From Cryptomeria japonica (taxonomy: Eukaryota; Streptophyta; Pinopsida; Cupressales; Cupressaceae): DNA of 64,000 nucleotides. The notes under the pieces are model-generated. The model had not been told where the DNA came from. It searched no databases and saw only the letters and a program-made list of their open reading frames with translations. The stretch is from NCBI RefSeq assembly GCF_030272615.1, contig NC_081411.1, forward strand, positions 837,668,136-837,732,135. Direction: 5' to 3'. The translations under genes were made by a program, and so were the position numbers. Shown piece by piece: positions 36,071 to 48,307 of this stretch; the first letter of the stretch is position 1; every line of letters begins with the position of its first letter.

Positions 36071-37000
36071 TACCAAAATGATCACATGTAGAAAGGGGCA
36101 TGACTCTGATGATGAAACAACACCTGAGGATACTCGACCTGAAACTTATTCTAATGAATGGGAGTGGAGTTCTTTTTCTTCTAGCTCCTATGCCCTTGAC
36201 AATGTTTTCCTTGACCCTGATGATTTTCCCATGGAAGACAAACATGAAATAACTCCCCCTCCTAAAACATGTCCTAATGCTTGGATAGAGTCATTCTGGG
36301 ACCCAAGCTCTGAATCAGATGCGAGTAGTTTGGATAGTGATACCACAAACATTTACATCTTTACCATCTCAGCCCTCTCTCTCCTTAAAACTGATGATGA
36401 CATGCCCCTTGTCTATCCATAGCTTATCCAACATGACCAACAAGAACCACTCACATTGGATTGTTTTCAAAATGATGAAGCAATTGCATAATTCCTTGGA
36501 CTACGAGAAGGCATACCACAAGGTGATCATAAGGTAGGATTTTCTATTGGTCTAGATTCCACAACATATTTTGGGGAGTCAACTCCATCTTCCAGTCATG
36601 AAAATGAAAAAAAAAAAAAAAAAAGTAAAAAATCAAAAGAATGAGTCTTTGAGTGAAAACCGTAAGGCACTCTCTGATCATGAAAAAGTAAAAATAAAAG
36701 ATGTACCTATAGGTGAAAACCTCTTTGAGGCACCCAAAGGTGGAATATTGGACATACCCCTATCAAGTCAGGATAAATCAACATTTCTTGTGGAAATGAC
36801 CGAAGAGATAAATTTGGGTACACCTAACAACCCTAAGGTCATTCATTTCGCTGCTTCTCTATCAAAGTAGGAAAAGATAGATTTTGTAAATTTCTTTCTT
36901 GAGAAGAAGATCAGTTTTGCATGGTCCTATGTAGATATGCCCGGCCTTGATCCAGAATTAGTCCTTCATCACTTGCCATAAAATCAGATGCCAAGCCCAT
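36071..37000 (+). pseudogene. E3 acidic linker before RT
   Basis: Asp/Glu/Ser-rich (DSDDETTPEDTRPET, SFWDPSSESDASSLDSD), with stops at 36421 and beyond. An 18-base poly-A run at 36607-36624 shifts the frame, and 36571-36870 continues in another phase (PIGENLFEAPKGGILDIPLS). A single-base change near 36972 returns to the original phase. Confidence 0.65.
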
Positions 37001-38273
37001 CAAATAGAAACTTAGAAAGATGCATCCCCAGGTGGCTCTCTTGGTCAAGGTAGAACTAAAAAAATTACTAGACGTGGGCTTTATTAGACCCATTGATTAT
37101 GCAGACTAGATTTCAAATTTGGTACCAGTTAGCAAGGTAACTAGGGGCATCAGAATCTATATGGACTTTAGGGATCTCAATAAAGCATGCCCTAAAGATG
37201 ACTTTCCACTACTAAATATTGACATCATAGTTGACATGACTGCCAGATATGAGATGCTATCATTGATAGATGGTTTTTCTGGATATAATCAAATTTGCAT
37301 TGCTCCTGAAGATCAACATAAAACAACATTCACATGTGCTTGGGGTACTTACTACTGGAATGTGATGCCCTTTGGTCTTAAAAATGCTGGAGCAACATAT
37401 CAAAGAACTACGATGAAAATTTTCCATGATTTTATGCATACTTTGATGGAAGACTATGTTGATGACTTATTATGCAAATCTATCACAAGAGATAGTCATC
37501 TAGCCATCCTGGGCCCAATCTTTGACCGAATGGAAACTTACAAGCTTAGACTCAATCCAAAGAAGTGTGTCTTTGGTGTCACAGTTGGCAAATTATTAGG
37601 GTACATTGTTTCTCACAGAGGCATCGAAGTCGACCTTGCCAAGGTCAAAGCAATAATGGATATGCCTCCTCCTTCCAATCTTTGTCAACTAAGAAGTCTG
37701 CAAGGAAAGCTACAGTCAATCCACCGATTTATAGCTCAATTAGCAGATAAATGTCATCCTTTCCAGCATTTATTGCATAAAGGTGTTTCTTTTAAATAGA
37801 CTGAGCAATGTCAATCAGCATTTCAAGCTCTCAAGGATTATTTGCTGTTGCCACCTATTCTAATGCCTCCTATAGAAGGGAAGCCATTTATATTGTATAT
37901 TTCTGCAACTGAGACGACACTAGGAGTTCTCTTGGCCCAACAGGATGAGAAAGGCAAAGAACGGGCTATTTATTATATCAGTCGGACACTAGTGGGCTAT
38001 GAGCTGAATTATTCAACTATTGAATGGGCATGTTTAGCAGTGGTCTTTGTAACACAAAAGCTTTGATACTATATGTTAAATCATCAGACATTGCTAGTTG
38101 CAAAAATTGATCCCTTGAAATACTTGCTTAGTAGGGCAGCTTTGACAGGTCGCCTAGCAAAGTGGGTTATGATTGTCAGTGAGTTTGATATTGAATACAT
38201 GGAGTGAAAGGCAATAAAAGGACAAATCATAGCAAATCAACTTGCTGAGGCTCCTATTTATGATGATCATCCC
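37001..38273 (+). pseudogene. E3 reverse transcriptase and first RNase H
   Basis: Contains QVALLVKVELKKLLDVGFIRP, VPVSKVTRGIRIYMDFRDLNKACPKDDFPL, SGYNQICIAPEDQHKTTF, MPFGLKNAGATYQR and the catalytic MEDYVDDLL. The connection and degenerate first RNase H follow (FILYISATETTLGVLLAQQ, YYISRTLVGYELNYS); the usual catalytic Asp positions are missing, as is typical of Tat. Stops at 37797 (TAG, Trp position), 38064 (TGA) and 38205 (TGA) leave the frame unshifted. Confidence 0.92.
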
Positions 38274-38900
38274 ATGTTGACCGATTTTTTAGATGAATCA
38301 GTCTTTGCTCTGACATCTTCTAATGAATGGAAGTTATATTTTGATGGATCCCATACCAAATTTGGGTCCAGAGCAAGTATATTGTTTGTCACCCCTCAAG
38401 GTGATGCTATTCCCAAATCCTACAAAATAACTTTCCATTGTACCAATAACATTGCAGAATATGAAGCTCTGGTCACAGGACTCCGAGTAGTGGTCTACTA
38501 GAACATCACACATTTACAAGTCTATGGAGATTCTCAGTTAGTCATCTATCAAGTGAATGATGACTATGAAACAAAAGATGAAAAGCTTATTCCCTACAAG
38601 CATATGGTAGATTTCTTCAAGACAAAATTCATGGCTATCCATTTCAGTCAAGTTCCAAGAATTCAAATCAAGCTAGCAGATGCAATGGCTACGATTGCTT
38701 CCATGTTAAATATGCCTCACAATATGGACAAATGTGAATTTTTGGTTGAACAGTTGCTTGTCCCTTCTTTTGAAATTCTGATAGCAGATGTGATGTGTGT
38801 TCTTGTTGGTCCTAACTCCTCATGGTACAATGATGTCTATCAATATTTGAAATCCCAAACCTTACCACCTAACCTTTCCACTAACCAACACTGAGCCTTC
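38274..38900 (+). pseudogene. E3 second, archaeal-type RNase H
   Basis: WKLYFDGSHTKFGSRASILF, NNIAEYEALVTGLRV and LQVYGDSQLVIYQVN supply the Asp, Glu and Asp of an archaeal-like RNase H fold. A second RNase H after RT is the diagnostic feature of the Tat lineage. TAG at 38499 (Trp-like position) and TGA at 38892 interrupt it. Confidence 0.85.
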
Positions 38901-40083
38901 ATCCGATAGACAACCAAATATGTCATCATTGTCAACACCCTTTACTGTCATTCCTTTGACCATACCCTCCTCAGGTGTTTGGATTCTGACGAAGCACAAA
39001 TGACTTTACACGAGGTTCATGATGGTATATGTGGGGGCCATTTCAATGGTCTGAGCTTAGCCAAAAAGTTGATTCGTGTTGGGTATTATTGGCCCACTCT
39101 GGAAAAGGATGTTCATGATTTTTTTAAGAAGTGCTACAAATACCAAATCCATGGAAATTACATTCATGCACCAGCCCAAGAGCTTCATTCTTTCATAACT
39201 TTGTGGCCCTTTTCTCAATGGGGATTGGATCTTATTGGAAAGATTCACCCGACATCTACAAATGGACACAAGTTCATCATTACAGCCACAGAGTATTTTA
39301 CAAAATGGATCGAGGCTATCCCCATGACCTATATCACTAGTGTGCAAATTTCAAAATTCCTACTGAATTATATCATGTGCAAATATGGGGTTCCCCTTGC
39401 CATAGTCACCAATAATGGCCATCCATTCAAGAATAAAGATGTCAAGGAACTCTATGAAAAGTTTCACATCCAACACCGTTTCTCCAGTCCATACTATCCA
39501 CAGGGTAATGGTCAAGTCAAAGCATCAAATAAAACCATTATCAAGATCCTGAAAAAAGGTTGTCAATGATGTTGGTTGAGATTGGCATGTACAATTGAAT
39601 CCAGCACTATGGGCTTATCATACTTCTATCCGCACACCTACTAGCGCAACATCTTATTCCTTGGTGTATGGTGCGGAAGCCATTTTACCCTTGGAAGTGC
39701 AGATTCCTTCTTTGCATGTTTCCTTGCAACATCTGATTGATGATGAGAGGCATAGAGTCTCTCGGTTGCATCAGCTTGAGATGTTAGATGAGAAACATCA
39801 GACAACCTTGACACATTTGCAAGCATATCAAAACCGTCTCCATCGCTCTTATAATAAGAAGGTCAAAGGGCGACACTTCGAAGTGGGAGATCTGGTTTTA
39901 AAGGCAAACCCCAAGAATGCACAATCTACTAACATCATCAAAGGCAAGTTTGAACCTAATTGGGTTGGGCCTTTCATAGTTACTGCAGCCTATGGCTTGG
40001 GGGCATATCAGCTTGCCACCCCAGAAGGTGAACCTTTGTCAGATCCAGTCAATAGTATGCACCTTCGCAAGTACTGGGCATAA
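38901..40083 (+). pseudogene. E3 integrase
   Basis: HHCC region: HEVHDGICGGHFNG ... CYKYQIHGN, with the second Cys of CDKCQ-type changed to Tyr. Catalytic core: GLDLIGKIHP keeps the first Asp; IVTNNGHPF has Asn for the second; GNGQVKASNKT has Lys for the Glu. A frameshift near 39570-39590 leads to 39595-40083 (NPALWAYHTSIRTPTSATSYSLVYGAEAILP ... NPNWVGPFIV-type end ... MHLRKYWA). No chromodomain is seen. Confidence 0.9.
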
Positions 40084-41922
40084 TTTTCTATCAGCAGTTC
40101 TTCAAATATGATCCTGAAAAAATACAAAAAAATCAAAAAGCTCAAAAAATACAAAAAAAGAAAAAAAAAGAAAAAGACAAACAAATGTAAAGAAAAATAG
40201 TTCGCCCTCTAGTGAAAAATTGGCAAGCAGACGCTTTGGGCAAGTACCATGGTGAAAACTGGCAAATAGGTGCCATGTGTAAAAGGATCATTGCTTCATC
40301 ATCTATCATGACCTCTAGCTATGCTTTCTCTCTGTAGGTTTATCGTGCCTATCCTTGTCCTGACCCAATGTTCTATTCCAGGCCTATGATTGGTCAACAT
40401 CATTGTCTTGCATACTCTGGTTTCCAGTCCTTGTGCATATGTTTCAGTCCTGGTCTCTATATATGTCTTTCAGATGTGCATTGGGTGTATGCCCCTTGTC
40501 ATGATCAATTACTGGAACTTTAAAATTGAAAACTATCTTGAAAAAATCATAAAAAAATTGAAAAATGTCCTGAAAAAATCATAAAAAATCAAATAATGTC
40601 CTGAAAAAAAATCCAAAAAAATCAAATAATGTCCTGAAAAAATCCAAAAAAATCAAATAATGTCCTGAAAAAATCCCTAAAAATCATATACTGTCCTGAA
40701 AAAAAATCCCTAAAAAGTCAAATAAAGTCCTAAAAAAAAAACAAAAACAAAAAAAATCCCCTTTGTGCATAAGATAGATCGTTGAGCATACATCCAATGG
40801 CAATAAATCACACACTACACTTTACTAAAATCACGCGTTCACAGATGAAATTTTTCAATCAAACCAGACATTCAAACTGATTAAAATTGTCATATCAATC
40901 AATCAACATCAATATCATTCATCCTTGGCACATTATCATGAGTCTTATACAGGGTGTGGTATGCTCGAAGCCAGACTGTGTCCTATCTTAGACGGGGTAC
41001 TGCATATCCTGAAACTAGACAACATGATCGTCCTATCAACACATTCAACTTTTGACAGTGAAGATCAAGATGTTTGTTTGACCTATTGGAATTAGCGAGT
41101 CTTATCATTTATTGATTTATCTTCGATCATGTTCCTATGTTGCTCAGTGATGTCAATGAGTGATTTAGAGTAACCGGGATGGTTCATGGTCCCTTTTGTT
41201 TTTTTTGTTGTTGTGTTTGCTATTTGTGGAATGTTTGTTACAAGCTGGGGCAACTATATCATTGGGTGTCTGTGATAAGTACATTCACTCTGTGAATGCC
41301 ACACATACCTCGACCCTTGATGTATGCACCCTAGGATACTTCACTCATTCCTTGTGTGTGATGTGTCTGTCTTTTGCAAAAGGGGTTGTGTTTTAGCTCT
41401 AGCCTTCAATGCCATGATGCTCTGCATCTGCTTTTCTACAATAAATAAAGGTTCTCACCTACAAAGTGCATTGGTGAAAGAAAATTTTTCTTCATCTCTA
41501 ATTTTCCTCTGTCTAATTTCTTCTTACTAACATTTCTTCCATCAATTTGGGCAGTCAGTTTGGTCTAGTGCTCTGATTTCCACAAACATAAGTTGCATCC
41601 TGCATTCATTGATTAGTACATTTGCATTATCTCAAGCATTATATCAAGCATTTTATCCATTTCATAAGTACATCAAAAACACATAAAAATATATCCATAC
41701 ATGTTCCACAATAGTACATAAATAGTGCATAAGACATCCATGCATGAAAAGTAAACACATCAACCATAACACATTGCATCCCATCATATCGCTGCATATC
41801 ATATCATATATCAAAATAATATTGGAGTACAAAATTGGACTATCTGTCCTAAGTATGGCCCGCAGGCTGATTACATAATGTCAAACTACATATATCTTTG
41901 TCATAAGGAGCACGTGCCTCTG
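40084..41922 (+). repeat. E3 post-pol spacer with A-rich tandem repeats
   Basis: From about 40500 to 40745 a unit of about 34 bases (gtcctgaaaaaatcc followed by aaaaaaatcaaataat) repeats about six times, with a decayed forerunner at 40100-40180. The rest to 41922 has no supported gene. Variable tandem repeats downstream of pol are known in Tat elements such as Ogre. Confidence 0.7.
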
Positions 41923-43720
41923 TCACTGGGTGCTCCCTCTGTCCTCCTCATCTCGGCCATGTCTCATAGATGATGTCCTTCCTGCCCCAGGTTCACTCAC
42001 CCCCATGCTACTCACTGACCTCCAAGAGCGTAGCCTGCTCTCTGTCCTTGATTGTGCCCGATATGATGTTTCTCTCTGCTTTGGTGGAATTGCACTCTCA
42101 TATAATGTCCTCCAATGGCGTATCTCATCTCCAGTCGTTAGCAACATCTGTACCATCTCACGTGCACTAGCATCCCTAATCGACCCAATATACTTGGTCA
42201 CTCTCTGCCCTGCTTGCTATGCCTGCGCTATTGCTGTATCTCAAGCTATTGTAAGTCTGCCTATCTCCGCTCTAAACTAATCCTGCTCTGTCCTCAAGAT
42301 AGCATTATGTCTCCCTAATGTCGTAATGTGATCATGCTGACTCACTATGGTGACCCTACATATCTCCATCTCCTCTATGGGTATATCCTGCAATGACTCC
42401 TAATCGGTTGAATCTGGCTCATAATCTTCATTCTCATCATCTTTATCCTCGTCATCCCCCTCATCCTCTCCATCCTCGTCCTCATCTATATCCTCATCAT
42501 CTCCCTCCTCCTCTCCAGTGAGTGGGAAGTCCTCCTATCTCCTGGGTACTAGAATATTAGGATCTATTAATGGCACCGGTCGTCGCCGTGCAAACCATCG
42601 CTTATACTCCTCTGTCATCTCGGCATCCACCACCTCTGATCTCCAATCCCACTATCTCTACTATATTTGTGTGAAGTCGGCATATGCTATGTGTGGCTAA
42701 ATCATCCTCCCCCACTAACTCATCTCTCTGTGAGATCGAGCAAAGTGTGCAGTCCCTCTAGGCACATCCTGCCTCTCTCCAAACTGTCGTCTGACTCTCT
42801 CTGGTAGGTACATCTCAATCACTCTTTGGCAATTCACTGGTTGCCCAATCAAGTATCTCTTCTGTCTGCAATATAGTAGCTCATCACTATCATCTGACCA
42901 TCCAGGGCAATCAAGATATGGCCTCCATGTGAACTCTCTCAATCTGTCTAGCTCATGTCACCAATACAATATGTATCTGAAAGGACCCTATCTCAGTGCT
43001 CCCCCATAGTAGTACACATATGGTCAGTGTGGTACTACCTATCTCTCTGCAATCAGTCGACATATGGCTATGTGCTCAAATGCCCATACCTGTAACAGTG
43101 TGACTCCACAGCTCAATGTCTGCACCCCCTGATATGCTATCTGATGCAACTGAAAATATAGCATAGCAAGCACACATAGTCCCCATGAATACACAGTCCC
43201 CTCTATCACCATCCACTCTAGAACTCTTCCCCATCCAATAGGCAATCCATGTCCTTGTCTGTCCCCTACTAAAAGGCATGATATAACCACTGCTATCACC
43301 ACATATCATTGATCGTACTCTGCTGCCATGGCCTCCTAGCCAATCTCCCTCTCTACGATATCTAGATCATCTACATCACACTCAAATAATCTACACAAAG
43401 CATCTCTCCCTATCGTCAGGTCATACTCTATCATCTCCCCATGAATCAAAATGTGGAGGATACGCCATACATCCTCGAATGTCACCGTCGCCTCTCCAGT
43501 CGCTAGGTGGAAAGAGGAAGTCTTTGAATGCCATCGCTCTACCAATGTGGTCAGTAGTCCTGTGTTTGCCCTAATCTTGGGCATGAATGTGATATAGTAT
43601 AATCCAAGTCCTGTTAATGTATCTATGTCCATGCTCCTGAGTCTATGTCATAACATGAAGCAGTCAGGTCGGTTCTCTCACGTAATCAGTGGATACTGTC
43701 GACTCTACATCACAATTGGG
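41923..43720 (-). pseudogene. Antisense plant mobile domain (PMD/MAIN-like) frame inside E3
   Basis: All pieces (43632-43336, 43302-43039, 42942-42715, 42201-41923) lie in one minus-strand phase, separated only by stops. The N-terminal part carries the PMD signature: ENRPDCFML, HRLRSMDIDTLTGLGL, TLVERWHSKTSSFHLATGEA, TVTFEDVWRILHILIHGEMI. Further PMD-like sequence follows (WRPYLDCPGW), then an acidic run at 42427-42515 (GEEEGDDEDIDEDEDGEDEG) and a helical tail. PMD proteins such as Arabidopsis MAIN and MAIL1 act in silencing and gene expression. Here the frame is dead. Its antisense placement between pol and the 3' LTR is seen directly; its role is inference. Confidence 0.78.
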
Positions 43721-44537
43721 GCACATTTTGTCAGTTTTAAGGTTTCCTCCTACGGGCTACATTTCCTTGTTTCATCCACAAATCAAGGTGTTTCTAATCT
43801 ATTTTGACCTATACTACCCTTATCCCCCTTTTCGAGATCATTCGCATGCTATTTTTGATCAAATTGGGGTTCTCAGTGCACAACTGCGCTTGTGTGCTAT
43901 GTCCTATGCCTGTGTAGCATCAACTTGCACCTGTGTACCCTACACAAGCACAGAACATCCTGCACAAGTGTAGGATGCGCCCACACAGGTGCAGAAGTCA
44001 TTTTTTCCATTCCCTGTGGGCCCCGCAATGTCCCACAAGTGCGTAAAATTCATGAAATTGACAATATGGATTCTTGAGATACATACCGCTGCTCCTGCAT
44101 CGTCCAGTCATCTGTAGGTATGTACACATTCCCTGAGGTGATCTGCCATTGGAATGTTCACCATCTCTATGCAAGCGTCCTTTTTCAAAGCAACACATCC
44201 TCCTCTTTGGCTAGTGCAAATGAGCTCTTTTCCTTCTTCTTGTCTCATTTATAGATCTTTGTCAGTGCATAGATGGACATACACTATCTCCATCTCATGC
44301 TGGTCACAGTCTTTTGCACCTTCAATTGCTTGTCATTTGTGTATCCTATCCCCGATTTTCAGTCTGTTTGCTCCTATCATTTTTTATCATTCTTATCGAT
44401 CAATTGGCCTCTTTTCTAGATGTTTCTGGCCAATTCCTTGAGGGGGCATGCATGTGTCATTGTCAATGTCTGGAGCATTTTCATTATTGTTCTTTGAAAC
44501 AATGCTTAGAATCGTATTGTCTCAAAGAGGGGCAAAA
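43721..44537 (+). other. E3 region upstream of the 3' LTR
   Basis: No supported gene. A cluster of CTGTGT/ACACAG words at 43880-44000 includes TGCACCTGTGT (43926-43936) and its complement ACACAGGTGCA (43983-43993). The polypurine tract AAAGAGGGGCAAAA lies at 44524-44537, directly before the LTR. Confidence 0.6.
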
Positions 44538-46005
44538 TGTAGACATCTAAAAATGGTCACCACTTGCGGAGTCATACTTTAACATTTGCGCATTGCCTTA
44601 TTTTAGGGTTCTTGCATCGCATTAAGATTTCTTCTATGTTGCACACTTGGTCTTTATCATTTGCGAGCATCAAGTCCTTCTTTTGCATTCTTCATTTGTC
44701 TTGCTTTTTAATTTGGTCTTGTCGATAATAATCTTCAGTCATGATTTTGGGCGATCTTATCCTGGTGCATCAATGCACGTGCTCATTTGGCATATTTTGA
44801 CATCGTCAATTCAATTTCATTTTGGACATCGTCAATCCTAATCGATGATAGAATTAGGGTTTTGTCCTCTTGTCAATCTCATCAATTTTGTGATTGATTT
44901 GTCATTGATCATTGTCCTTGTCAATCTTGTCATCTTGCGATCGATTCGTCATCGATCCTTATCCTTTTCAATCTTGTCATTTTGTGATCGATTTGTCATC
45001 GATCATCGTCCTTCTCAATCATGACAATTTGGATCAATTAGTCATTGTTCCTTGTCAATTGGCGCATTTATCAATCAAATCATTTATCAACACTGGTCCT
45101 TTTTTAATTAGAATCATGATCGAATCGGCATCAATTATCTTTTGTCAAGACCTAATTGTCATCCTTTCATTTTTCATCTTCTAGGGTTTCATGATTTATT
45201 CATTTAATCTTGTTTGTCATTTCTCCCTCTAGGTTAAATAATTTATTTATTTATCCTAAGTCTTCTTGTCACAATTAAATATTTATTTAATTGGCTAACT
45301 AATTCCTCTCTCTCTTTGTGAATTAATTAATGAATGAAAAGTTATTAATTAATTTACCTAATTTTCCAATTTATTAATTTCTCCTAATTCCTAATTTTCT
45401 AATTTTCATCATTTTTCTAATTTCCTAATTTCTAATTCATCTAATTTTCTATTTTCTCTAATATTTCTCCTAATTTCATGGGAATGACATAGCAAATTTG
45501 TCATAATTTGTCAATCAATCAATTTTGCATAGCAACTTTGTCAATTTTGTCATAATTTGTCAATCAATCAATCTTGCATAGAAAGTGTCAATTTTGTCAT
45601 AATTTGTCATTCTTGATTTGAAATTTCCTTTCAAATCTCTTCATGCTAATCTTGTCATCTCTCCAGTTTGTCTATAAATTGGATGAATTTCTTCAATCAA
45701 AGGATCCCCGAATCAATCATGCTTCTAGTATTCTTGTGCTACCGTCTTGTCAATCTTGCTTTCACATTATGATTATGCACTTGAAGGTGAGATCCACAAA
45801 ACAAAGAAATTTGAAGGAGAAAGAAGGACAATGTAGAATCATGGAGGAGACATCCACATTTGTGATGGTTTGCATTTGAATTGAATGTTTTATTTCCATA
45901 TCTCTATTGAATGTTTGTAGGTTTTGTTATCATTGCAATCTAGTTTTGTGATTGAGCTAGTTTAATGTTTCTATTGCTTTGATGATTTTTGAATTCCTAT
46001 CTACG
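44538..46005 (+). repeat. 3' LTR of E3
   Basis: Pairs with 28279-29729. It carries the same 48-base tandem units (about 44884-45035) and a short insertion near 45886-45905 absent from the 5' LTR. It ends CTATCTACG. Confidence 0.92.
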
Positions 46006-46431
46006 GTGTTTTGTCAAAGTCTCTCTTAGAGATGTTGCAATTTCTAGATCTAGTTGCAAAGCCTCCTTCTCTTCCTTCTCTTCATGCCAATGCTCATGCA
46101 AAGTTGCATTCACTTGTTTGATTTTAGCAATCTCATGATCTCTTTCTTTGATTAGGTCTTTAGCTTCCCTTCTTTCTTCAAGATCTTGGCTCATGTAGAT
46201 GGTTAGGGTTTCTAACTCTCTTCTTAGATTTAGCTTTCCACCATTCAGTTTTTCAACTTCTTCAGCTAGTGCATCAATGTTAACCTAATCTGAAGAACTA
46301 TTATAAGATATTTCCAATAGTTGTTAAGTCAGCTCTCTCCTTTTGACTTCTGAAGCTTTAAATCTAACCCTTAGGGTTTTCAACTCTTCCTTGGTAGCAT
46401 CAAGCACTCTAGCCATCTCTAAATAACTCAT
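46006..46431 (-). pseudogene. Element D ORF1, coiled-coil N-terminus
   Basis: ATG at 46431 (MSYLEMARVLDATKEELKTL) follows the primer site by about 60 bases. Long charged heptad-like sequence follows (AEEVEKLNGGKLNLRRELETL, ERREAKDLIKERDHEIAKIK, EKEEKEALQLDLEIATSL). Two stops are present (at Gln-like positions). The frame is then cut by E3 and resumes in phase at 28278. C has the same coiled-coil-then-knuckle layout. Confidence 0.72.
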
Positions 46432-46488
46432 ATCCCCCAAGGTGGCCTTAGGGTTTCCTTCCAAGTGATTAAGCCTTGAGTAAGTTTG

Positions 46489-46500
46489 GCTCTGATACCA
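46489..46500 (-). promoter_or_regulatory. Element D primer-binding site
   Basis: Minus sense TGGTATCAGAGC, the exact common plant Copia site for initiator Met tRNA, two bases inside the 5' LTR that starts at 46503. Confidence 0.85.
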
Positions 46501-46502
46501 AT

Positions 46503-46658
46503 TGATAGACTTATAAAGAACAAAGAGGGGGGGGGAGTGTGAATTAGTGATAGCAAAAACAATACCACTTTAAACACAGATCAGTAAAGATACTTAACCA
46601 GTTTACTTAATAATATGCATACAATCCAAAATTATATTAAAGAATCCATAACAAGTAA
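46503..46658 (-). repeat. 5' LTR of D, inner fragment
   Basis: Matches 2690-2840; cut by F at the duplication AGTAA. The hairpin is degraded in this copy. Confidence 0.82.
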
Positions 46659-48065
46659 TGATAACTCAATGATGAACGAATAGTACCAAACCAGTACTGA
46701 GAGGGGGGGGTGAATCAGTACAGACCAAAACACACTCTTAAACTGGTTTGTCAGCAAACACTATGCATTGACAGACAAATAGTAACACCAGTCCTTAAAA
46801 AGAGTACAACCAGCAAAACCCAGAATAACTGAGACAAGCATAAACCGGTTGACACTTATCTTTTTGTACAATCTAACACTTCATTTCCATTTCGCCCTAA
46901 TGCATGAACATGTAATCTACCATCAAATATATACATATAAGCAACTAGATCAACATGATTCACTACTTGACAGAAAACAATATAGCATCACATGAAGAAG
47001 ACATCACACATGACACACATATTTTTCACATGGAAACCCACCTGGGAAAAAACACGGTGGGGATGAATACCCACAAGCTTGTTTTTTAACTCTTTAGAAG
47101 TCTGCTCTGTTAGGAGCCTTGTCTAGTTAAAGACTGATACAATAGGTTTTGTTAGGAATCAATCCTGTTAGGGATCACCTGGTTAAGGGTTAAACCCTGT
47201 TAAACATTACCTTGTTAGAGGATTTAAAGAACTCAATGGTTTTGAGTCACCCTGTTAAGGGATTTATAGCAAGCCGGTTAAAGCTACCTTGTTAAGAGAT
47301 TTCTCAACTGTTGAACTGGTTAGAGATCAACAGGTATTACAATGATTTGGTAACAACACTCAATGCCAATGCAGATCTGCTTAAGCTCCTCTTCACCTTC
47401 TGCACTTACACTCTTCAAGTATCACTTCTCTCCTCTAGTCTGGCAAGAATCACGTATCTCTTCTCTTGGATACACACACAACTTTTGCCAACAACCCTAG
47501 AAAGAGTCACAATATCAACCTTATAGGAAAATAGATAGGTCAGTAGCATAAACCCTAAACCCTAAACCTATTAGGTTAAGGAATTCAAACGGTTCAATCC
47601 TGACTGTTGAGCACACTGCATTAATCTCCATTGTTCATTTTCCACCAATTTCATGATGGCTGATAACCCATCACACGTTATCACCATTTATAGACTCCGA
47701 ACATTCCTGAGGTAGATAGGAACAATCTCCTTCATGCAAGATCCTTCATGTGCACAATGCTGATGTGGCAACATGATCTGTTCTTCCTTACAATGCTAAC
47801 TCATCACACAAAGTCACCAGTTGAGCCATACAGGCACTTCAACCAAAAACGCTGAAGTTGAGACTACCAACTAGTAGTCATACAATGCTTCCATGTGCCG
47901 GTTCCCATAACCATATGTCGGTTCACCTTGAATAGGCACACCACTTCACTTTGACACAAATGTTAGTTCACAGTGTTATATTGGTTCTCTTCTCTTCATC
48001 ATATTGACATCAATGACAATACACAATGTCATTATGTCCTCATACCGATTCACATAATGCCAACA
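46659..48065 (-). repeat. 3' LTR of F
   Basis: 1,407 bases. The hairpin is perfect (GTACTGA with TCAGTAC). A two-unit telomere-like motif (aaaccctaaaccctaaacc) lies at about 47550-47568. The polypurine tract in minus sense (GAAAGGGGGAGATTG) abuts at 48066-48080. Confidence 0.92.
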
Positions 48066-48307
48066 ATCTCCCCCTTTCGCATTGATGGCAATATACAAAG
48101 ATATCTCTCCACTTCACATCTTCTCCCAATTTTCTGCAGATATCTTCTCTACTTCACATCTTCTCCCCCTTTGACAACAATGCCAAAGTGGAGGCACAAG
48201 CTTCCCCATTCCATTATGCTACTCCTCCTAAGGAGTAGCATCCTTCAACACATCAATCCAAAATAAATTTGGCTATGCAATACCTGACTGATGTGGACCA
48301 TATGCTT
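48066..48307 (-). other. F 3' untranslated region
   Basis: Non-coding, with the main purine tract at the LTR boundary and a second one near 48161-48172 (minus sense GTCAAAGGGGGAGAAG). Confidence 0.6.

Larger units (their letters stand above)
28279..46005 (+). mobile_element. Element E3: Ty3/Gypsy retrotransposon of the Tat type with antisense PMD frame
   Basis: 17.7 kb with LTRs at 28279-29729 and 44538-46005 (TGTAGACATC ... CTATCTACA/G) and an exact GTGTT duplication (28274-28278 and 46006-46010). Domain order is gag, protease, RT, RNase H, a second archaeal-type RNase H, then integrase, which is the Tat arrangement. A long leader, a tandem-repeat region after pol and an antisense extra frame complete it. 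It interrupts ORF1 of D. LTRs differ at about 20 of the first 255 bases by eye. Confidence 0.93.

Noticed and set aside
41930-42280. Plus-strand open frame opposite the PMD C-terminus
   Set aside because: It is the antisense shadow of the acidic and helical PMD tail, which has the coherent phase.
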